NCBI GenBank assembly: GCA_024305745.1
Contig: JAHRBS010000006.1
Coordinates: forward strand, 312,501 to 376,500
Reading direction: 5' to 3'
Source of the DNA: Polyporus tsugae
Taxonomy: Eukaryota > Basidiomycota > Agaricomycetes > Polyporales > Polyporaceae
Length of the DNA: 64,000 nucleotides
Both the position numbers and the translations under genes were made by a program. Within the stretch, counting starts at the first letter, position 1; every line of letters begins with the position of its first letter. Under the pieces are notes generated by a model. The model searched no databases. It was not told where the DNA came from and saw only the letters and a list, made by a program, of their open reading frames with translations. Shown here in pieces: positions 57,035 through 64,000 of this stretch.

Positions 57035-60000
57035 CTACCGCCCGTTCCTCCGCCCACTTGGCCCAACGCTCACCGTGCTGCTCACGGTCGTCATCATCTG
57101 CGCCATGCCCATCGGCAACGGCAGCCTCTGCATGCTCTCCCCGTGCGCGATCCCCGCATGCGCCGGCTCCCTCTGGCCCGTGCCCCCTCTGCCCCTCTCT
57201 CCGCGCTCCCAGCGCTCCTGCCCATATAGCGCGTTATGTTGGAACGTCGTGTACCCGGAGGGCACGATCTGCATGCCCGGCAGCGGTACGGGGTGGGGTC
57301 CATGTCGATATCCATGGCCGATCTCGGACCCGTACAGCTCCGCCACGCCGTCGGCCCCCAGCTCATCAACGTCGTCCACGTGCGCCTGGCCCTCATCCCC
57401 GTTCCTGTGCTCATCCACATCTCCATCTTCGCCCGCATCCGGGTATCGGTCTTCGGCATCGTCGGGGACCTGCGTCGAGAGTGGAGACAGAGGATGATTG
57501 TGCATGTTCGCGCTGGCGCTCCCGGTCGGCGCGGCCCGAATAGTATCTGCAATGGACGGGTTCGACGAATTCGCGGGCGGGACCGACGGCACATCGTACA
57601 CGTCCTGCCGAGCGAGATGGATATTCGAGCTCGACGCAGACGGAAACAGCGCCTGCAACGACGACCGCTTCATCTGGCTCAAGCTCATACTCTTCATGTT
57701 CGACCGCATCGTGGCGGTGCGCCTCAAAAGCGAGTCCACGGATGAGTATGTCGACAGCGTCCTCCCCGCACGGCCCCAGTGCGAGTGCACGTGTCCCCGC
57801 CGCCCGCGCGACTCGCCGCGAGCAAAATACGCATTGTGCGGAGTGGGGGATGCAGAGGGATCTGAGCTGTCCTCAGTGCTTCCGTCCAGGTCTCCGTCGC
57901 TTCCCATCCCCTTCTGGTACTGACCGCGGCTGTGCTTCCGGGGCCAGGTCCATGTCCCGAGCTCGTCGTACCTGTTCTCATCCTCGTTCGCGCGTTCCCG
58001 GTCGGCTGCAGCGATCCTTGTCGCCGACTCCCCTCCGAATCGGCTGGTCCACTCCTCGGTCCGCACCTGCGCCGGAGTACCCGAGCTCGACACAGGCGTA
58101 TCCAATGCCCCACTGGCAGCGAGCGCCTCACGGCGAGCTTGAGTGCGACGTGCGAGTGACTCCTGGCGGTATTGCGAAACCACAGCGTCGACCCACCCAT
58201 CCCACTCCGCTTCGCTTCCGTCGGACTCGGGGGACGGCTCCGCCTCAGGATCATCGAGGTAACTAAGATCCTCGAACCAGTGCGGCGCGTGGTTCTGTCG
58301 CGGATGCAGGTTACCTTCCTCCTCACCCTCACCCTCACCCTCCCTCTCCATTTCCACCTCCGACTCCAGCCTCTCGTCCGCATCCCCATCCATTGCATCG
58401 ACATTCCCCTCGTCCCGCAGGGCCGCGATAGGCGGCTCAAACGTATCCTCCACATACCTCTGCGTCCACGGGGCCGTCGATCTTCCTATCGGCTGCTCCG
58501 CGACCGGCGACGGCGAAAAGCTGCTCAACGTGTTGCGTTTCGGGCGCGCCCACTCGATCGCCAGGTCCTCGTCGTCCTCGTCGTCCGCAAACGCGTCGTC
58601 TTCGTCTTCCTCGTCCCCAAACATCACGAGCTCCATCGCGCGGCCGACCGCACCCAGCCCTGCGCGCCGAGCTTTGCGCACAAGCTCGAGCCGCCAGGAC
58701 GGGTAGGACACGCCTTCGCCCCGGCCCAGCTCCGCACTGACAAGGTCAGAGAGCGAGTACCCTGGAGGAGGGAGTGTGGGGCTTGGAGGGCGTGTTTCCG
58801 ACGAGCCGCCGAAGTGATAGGCCTTGTAAGGAATGTAGGATGAGCCCGCCCCCGTTGGGGTGGGAAACAGGAGTGTCGAGGGTTGGGGAGAGTTGTGAGA
58901 GGGTGACAGAGGGAGGATGTGCGGCGACAGGGGTCCGGGCGTAGTCGGCGACCCGGGCGACGACGAGCGGGTGCTAAAGATAATGGGGGAGGGCGATGGA
59001 GAGTAGACCGGTGCTCCGCGGCTAGGGAGGAAGGTAGAGTGGCATTGCGGCGGCGCGTGCCGGTGCATGATGCGAAGTATGTGGGAACATGCTGTCCAAG
59101 TCCGCACCGAGCGTGGACCGTTGAGACAACCGAGATGCGGAGGGCATGGAAGCCAAATATTTGCACTCACCCGAGCTATCCAGCATGTCCAAAACAATCC
59201 ACACAGCATTCTCTGCCTCGTCCCTCTCCTTGCCCTTGCCCTTCTCTCTCCTCGCACCAGACTCCCCTTCCGAATCGTCCAAACCCGCGGCGCTCCCTCT
59301 CCGCACGAACGCGCTACTCGTACTCCCGACCAACGGAGTTCCAACTAACGTGCTCGCGCCCGATGTCAGCCCGGCACTCAACACCCCTGAGACGTCCCTC
59401 GAACCCTTCCGCCACCACGCGCCTTGCCCACCGGAGCTGGACCCCGATCCAGAGACCGGTAGTGTCCCGGCGGAAATCGTAGTCGAGACGCCTAGCGACG
59501 GCGGGTTCGGATCGCGGCGGTCTTGTGGACAGGAGTCGAAGGTGACAGACGACTCGTTGGAAAAGGGACGACCCTGGCGCCTGCTTGTGCGGAACTTGAC
59601 GCAGACGACGTTTGAGCCGGTAGGAGTGGCGGAGGACTTGCGGCGGAGGCGAGAGGTATGTAGAGGGAGACTGAAGTGTGCGCTATCCCGGATAGAGAGC
59701 ATGGAGGATAGAGGGGAGGAGAATGCTACGTGTGTGTCCTGTGACGGGAAGTCAGCTAATAGTTCGAGTACCACAGGAGACGGGCGCATATAGCTAACGG
59801 AATGCTCGCCGCCTGCACAGACCATCGGGTCCTAAAGCCATCCACGTAGTGAACGCTTCCCGAACCGCATGCATTCCACTGACAATCCCTTCTCGCGCCA
59901 TACCCCCTTGTGAAGCTATCGGGCACAGACGCTTGATTTAACCTGGGTGTCCGATCGTATTGCACCGTGACCAGAGCCAACGTTCGATAACATTCGCAGC

Positions 60001-61820
60001 GTCTCATGGTGATCAATGGCTTCTTTTCCATGTGCCCCAGAATTCGCATGATGTGCTTCTTACATCGATGTCACCACATGTAGCCGGGATGCGACAAAAG
60101 TGATGCACAGAGCAACACAAGTACCCAAACGTCACGAGTTAGTCAATATGTAACATAGTGCGCCATAAGTCCATGCGCTCGGTGTATATTCACCACTACG
60201 AATGCAACAAGACGTCTGCCATGGACGTGAGTGCGAGATGAGGGACGACGTCGCTGTCTGTTCCTCAGCCCACGGAGCGTACATCGCAATACGCTTTGCC
60301 CTGGAAACAATCTGGTTGCTCCGTACACTCAGCTCGGGTCCCAATTTCTGCCCAAATGGTCATCTTACAGGCGCGAGGTTGGGGCGTGGGTCGGGATTGT
60401 AACCCAGTAAATCTGGCACCTCGCGCATATATCCACAGCAATGCGTCCCGCTTGCTCTGTTCATGGCCGAACACCACTAATCCAACTTGCCGCATCGCGG
60501 CAGTATTGTCTATCACCCTTGGGTGCAAACAGTGGACAGAGGGGAAAATAGAGCTGATAGCCAGCCGCGCGCATGCGCAGGGTGCATAGGGGTGATATAT
60601 GCACGCGGCGCACGAGGCGTTGTTCCACAATACCCCGCGAGTCAGGGAACGAGTGTAAGCAGGAGGTATCGTTGTTATGAAGCAGCACTTGAATAGAGCG
60701 GGCATGGCAAGTTCCCATGCTTTTGGCGGCCCGTCGGCGTAATCTTTCCCCACCAGACCCGCTCTCCGTTGGGGGCTCGATAAAGCGGGATATGAGCCAT
60801 CGGTTACGAGGCCACCCGGGCCAGAAACCCAGGCAGGGACGCGTATGCGCGAATTTTGACCGCAGACATTCCGAGCATAGGGAGTGCATATGGCCAGAGA
60901 AACACTCACATGTCGTTCCTTGCATAACGAGAACACCCCCTGGTGTATGATAGCCCACCTCTCCTTCCATTCGACCGCGATTTTCCTCTTCTCGCGCTTG
61001 TCGCGCGGATTCTGCTTGACAGGATCGGTGCCATCGTCCTCCTTTTCGTCTGACCCGTGGCCGACGATGCGCAACGCCCACACGCGCGCGGCAAAGTAGG
61101 GCGCGATGTATGCGTCGAGGGTGCTTCGTGGAAGAGAGACAAAGGATAGGGACGCGGGATGCAGCTCGAGGAGCTCCCCAGGGTGCATGCCGTACCAGAG
61201 GAGGTTGAAGCGGTCCTCGAGGATTTGGGTGGTGGAGAAGGTAAGGAGGACGTATGCGTTTGGGTCGTGGTTTGAGTCCGAGGGACGAGGAGCGGACTCG
61301 GTGATGGAGGAGGTGGAGGGGCGGGCGGTGTACTTGTACCTGTGCGCATCGTTGAACGCCTTTGTGATGTTCACGTCGTCGTCAAAGTCGAGATCGGCCT
61401 CGTCCTCGCTGCCGCTGAACTTGGCGGTTGCGGAAATAGAGGGATAGGTTAGTTGTACCTTGCGAAGAGGGGGCGGGGCGAAGGTGATGGGCGACAAAGA
61501 GCGACGGCGTGCCTTGCGCGGGGAGACGGGGATAGCGCGAGGGTTGTAGTCGGGGTCGGATGCAGTCCTCGTGAATTTGTGGAGTAGAAAGAGCTTGAGG
61601 GTGGAGATGGGCCAGGAGGGGTCAACGTGGGTGACGAGCCATTGGTCTCTACAGACTGCAGCAAATCATGTCGACGCCGTCGGGAGCAACGAAGGCGAAT
61701 TTGATGAGCGTAAACATGAGTGAGCGTCAATGTCACTTTGAGCCTTGGTCGTCGAAGCGAGGGGCGAGGGGACGTACTGAATCTGCAGGCGATGCGGAGA
61801 GACTTGTCGTTGGCCGCCAT
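57035..61820 (-). CDS. Large acidic protein with PH-like segment, unknown function
   Basis: Four exons: 61778-61820, 60910-61655, 59171-59738 and 57035-59091; phases agree, 1137 residues. After MAANDKSLRIACRF the protein reads CRDQWLVTHVDPSWPISTLK and ILEDRFNLLWYGMHPGELLE. A PH-like core follows: EWKERWAIIHQGVFSLCKER at the end of exon 2, continued after the intron by SSMLSIRDSAHFS and NVVCVKFR. The rest is low complexity: a Lys/Glu stretch (KGKGKERDEAENAVWIVLDM), LSDLVSAELGRGEG with a basic helix (RLELVRKARRAGLGA), acidic DEEDEDDAFADDEDDED, an (EG)n stretch, and a long polar tail ending PSGRRNGR. PH folds bind phosphoinositides or proteins, so a membrane-associated regulator is possible (inference). 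Intron 2 is 1171 nt, far longer than any other in the window. The 5' end is unsure: an ATG inside intron 1 opens MFTLIKFAFVAPDGVDM, which may be a real exon. Confidence 0.78.
59739..60909 (-). other. Unusually long intron (1171 nt)
   Basis: Donor GTGAGT after CKERH and acceptor TCACAG before DTHVAF, both phase 0, so the PH-like segment is continuous across it. The inside holds only short frames and no motif I recognise. Confidence 0.7.
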
Positions 61821-63172
61821 GGTCGCGGCGCAGGACGACGTGGAGGAGCGAGACAAACGATCGCAAGTGGCGGGGCAACTGGTCTTAGCGGCTCACGGCC
61901 CTGATGCCGCCGGTCATACCCCATTCGACCTGGCCCCCGCCGCCCGCCATCAATGCACCGCCACCACGGAACCGAAACTTCTCCCGCCTCCCTCAGCTTC
62001 AGCATTCAATTTTCCGCCCCCACACTGTTTGCCAACGCCTCCACTGCATTCGTTTCTCCTTGTATCCTCAGCTAGGTTCCAAAGTCAGCCGCCGCGAAGA
62101 CCGCGCGCCTATAACCGGGATGATCGCGGTACTATTAACACGCCTGTCGGCCGCTGCAGCATCTGGCCTCATGGGAACAAGGTGAACGGGACTACGCACT
62201 GAAAGGTGCAGGAGTGGGACGATTTGCCGGTTTATGAATGTGATGGAAGCCCGACTGTGCAAAGAAGCCCTAAAGTGAGTTTGCGGTCGCAGATAATCGC
62301 TGATGCCAGATTGCTCCGTTCACACCTCAATTGCCACCCTCGCCCGCGAAGGCCACAGACAACCAGCAGGTTCAAAAGTAATGGGAAACATCAACAGATG
62401 TTGCACAGCGAGGACCGCCGCAATACAGGGTGCCACCAGGTCTCGTGGAATTGTACGATGCTCTCTATAGGCAAATCGTGCTCCGAGTTGCCATGGTGTG
62501 TGGACAGTCATGACAGATCTCATTATACGTGAAGGGTAATGACGTGAACACAACGTTCCCCACAAAGGGGGCGCGATTGATATAGTTACGGCCACCCTCT
62601 GTACAGTACAGCCTGTGTCTGCTCGACATCGGAACAACCTCCTAACGCCGCCCTAAAGAGCGCCGCCGAACCCAAGCTGCTGCTGCGCGCTAACCGGTCG
62701 GTCGTTTCTGAAGTCCCTCCTGACATGAACCTTCAGCTACCTAGGGTATCATCTTGCAAAGACCATATGGATAAAGCAGGGAAGAACGAACCATGATATG
62801 TGAGTGCAGGGAGAAAGGTATGTGAAACGGCTCTCAATGTCATTGACGATCAGTTCTCAGGCATAGGCCCCCAGCGCGCCAATAGTGGCCCTGTCACGGT
62901 CAGCTCGGGCAGAAGAGTGCCGACGTTTGCCCGCACACGAACTTGAACTCACATCTGCATATGTATGTCCACTCCCTCAATGACTTTTCGATCGGCCCAC
63001 ATGCGGAAGAGCGCAAGCATAAGTTCAGTGGACCCCACCTACGACAGAACTTGAGGAAAGTCCCCGGAACTTCTCTCCGACCTCCGAGCCACCACTTGAA
63101 GAATGTTCAACATATGATACGTAATCTTACCAGGACCCAGACTAGCGACCAGATGCACCTTGAGGAAATACA
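61821..63172. other. No supportable gene
   Basis: Upstream region of the PH-like protein gene, then sequence with short frames. The 108-codon frame at 62206-62532 has no motif. Confidence 0.4.
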
Positions 63173-63440
63173 CACCGCGAAGACATCAACGTTTCCTCCC
63201 CGTGTAAAGTGGACGAAAGCCTGCGGATAGCCTTCTGAATTGAAAACTTTCCATCAAACTTTCACCGCGGTGGAAAGGCTTTAGAAAGGCGCCGATCTCG
63301 AGCCTGGAAAAGCTGGTACGCCTATTGTCCCCAAGGAAAGGCGCCTTTCCAAAGACTTTCCTCCAGTGTGAAAGATCTTGGAAATCTTGATCATTTCCAA
63401 CGCCCTTCCGCACTGGCGAAAGGTGGCTTTCTTCGCAGTG
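63173..63440. mobile_element. Small inverted-repeat element (MITE-like), copy 2
   Basis: About 268 nt, same orientation as the copy at 30906-31163. It shares GGATAGCCTTCTGAATTG, the GAAAGGCTTT-GAAAGGCGCC block and the right end TTTCTTCGCAGTG; the left end CACCGCGAAGACA is the imperfect inverted partner. Flanks repeat ACA (63170-63172 and 63441-63443). No coding capacity. Confidence 0.6.
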
Positions 63441-64000
63441 ACAGTACTAGCGAGTTTGGGGCCCGTTCCTGAGGTGGCGTTGCGCACCATAACATGAATA
63501 GGGTTCATGGTAATGGAAGTTGAGAAGCGCCTTCGCAAGGTAATTCAAATTGATCCATCCTCGGTGTCTATGAGTTTAATCCTCATTGCCCTGTTTAAAG
63601 GATGGAAACATTAATCCTAACTAACATGCATGCCAAGACTAGCAGTCGGTTCCGAGGAGTCAAGGTGTTGAGGGCCCAGGGCCTACTCGCGGTCGCTGTA
63701 CTTATAAGTTATGCGAGTCTGCGAGCCGGGTTCGGCGCTTGAGTTGCCATATTCGGTTGGCGCTTGCCACGCGCTGTCGTCATGGTGATGCGCTCAAACC
63801 GTCCTCTCCAGGCGCTACTTACTGCCGTCAACCATCGACGTCGTGCATCTCCCTGAGCTGTCAGTTTGACCCCTGTTAGCAGATGCCAGTACTGCTGTTG
63901 GTATAATGCAGTCGTAAGAGACTCTTATGATAGCATGCCAGCATTTCCTCGGGCCGCTGGCATTCCAGGCTTGTGACGTCGGTATCATGTCCACGGGTGA
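63441..64000. other. No supportable gene
   Basis: Nothing recognised to the end of the window. Confidence 0.4.

Noticed and set aside
1..64000. tRNA, rRNA and CRISPR arrays
   Set aside because: No cloverleaf-like T-loop/acceptor pairing or direct-repeat array was noticed by eye; a dedicated tRNA search was not possible.

Overview
The window is nuclear DNA of a filamentous fungus, almost certainly an Agaricomycete (mushroom-forming basidiomycete). Genes are densely split by short GT-AG introns (mostly 45-90 nt). The gene content fits as well: a HET-domain protein, BTB/POZ protein, Zn2Cys6 factor, GH92 mannosidases, an SGNH esterase and an ACS-type MFS permease. There are no operons. I cannot name the species. 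Exon models below were built by eye from splice signals, reading phase and comparison between paralogues inside the window; no database search was possible.

Layout. 1-14 kb is poor in intact genes. It holds an acidic open-frame remnant (1.4-2.0 kb), a decayed copy of a ubiquitin-fold gene (2.0-2.8 kb, minus) and two or three mucin-like or secreted serine/threonine-rich proteins (3.4-4.4 kb minus; 10.5-11.5 kb plus; 13.2-13.9 kb plus). 14.1-17.1 kb carries the intact ubiquitin-fold gene (minus) and a BTB/POZ gene (plus), head to head over about 200 nt. 17.4-24.3 kb has a HET-domain gene, an intact CE16-like SGNH esterase (minus) and two decayed fragments of that esterase. 24.3-33.4 kb has no gene I can support; it contains one copy of a small inverted-repeat element whose second copy lies at 63.2 kb. 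33.4-36.0 kb encodes a Zn2Cys6 plus AT-hook transcription factor. 37.8-39.4 kb is a wrecked short-chain dehydrogenase gene.

39.7-56.7 kb is the best organised part: GH92 alpha-mannosidase A (minus), an ACS-family MFS permease (minus), an AAA+ ATPase (plus) and GH92 alpha-mannosidase B (plus). 57.0-61.8 kb is a large acidic, low-complexity protein with a PH-like segment (minus), convergent with GH92 B.

How the genes may work together: both GH92 enzymes carry signal peptides and the esterase is secreted, so the right half looks like an extracellular glycan-degrading neighbourhood with one permease between the two mannosidases. Co-function is an inference from adjacency only. The clearest unusual signals are the intact gene plus decayed copy pairs (ubiquitin-fold gene, esterase), a destroyed splice donor in GH92 B, differential intron content between the GH92 paralogues, a 9-nt microexon in the AAA+ gene and a ubiquitin domain embedded in a 502-residue protein.
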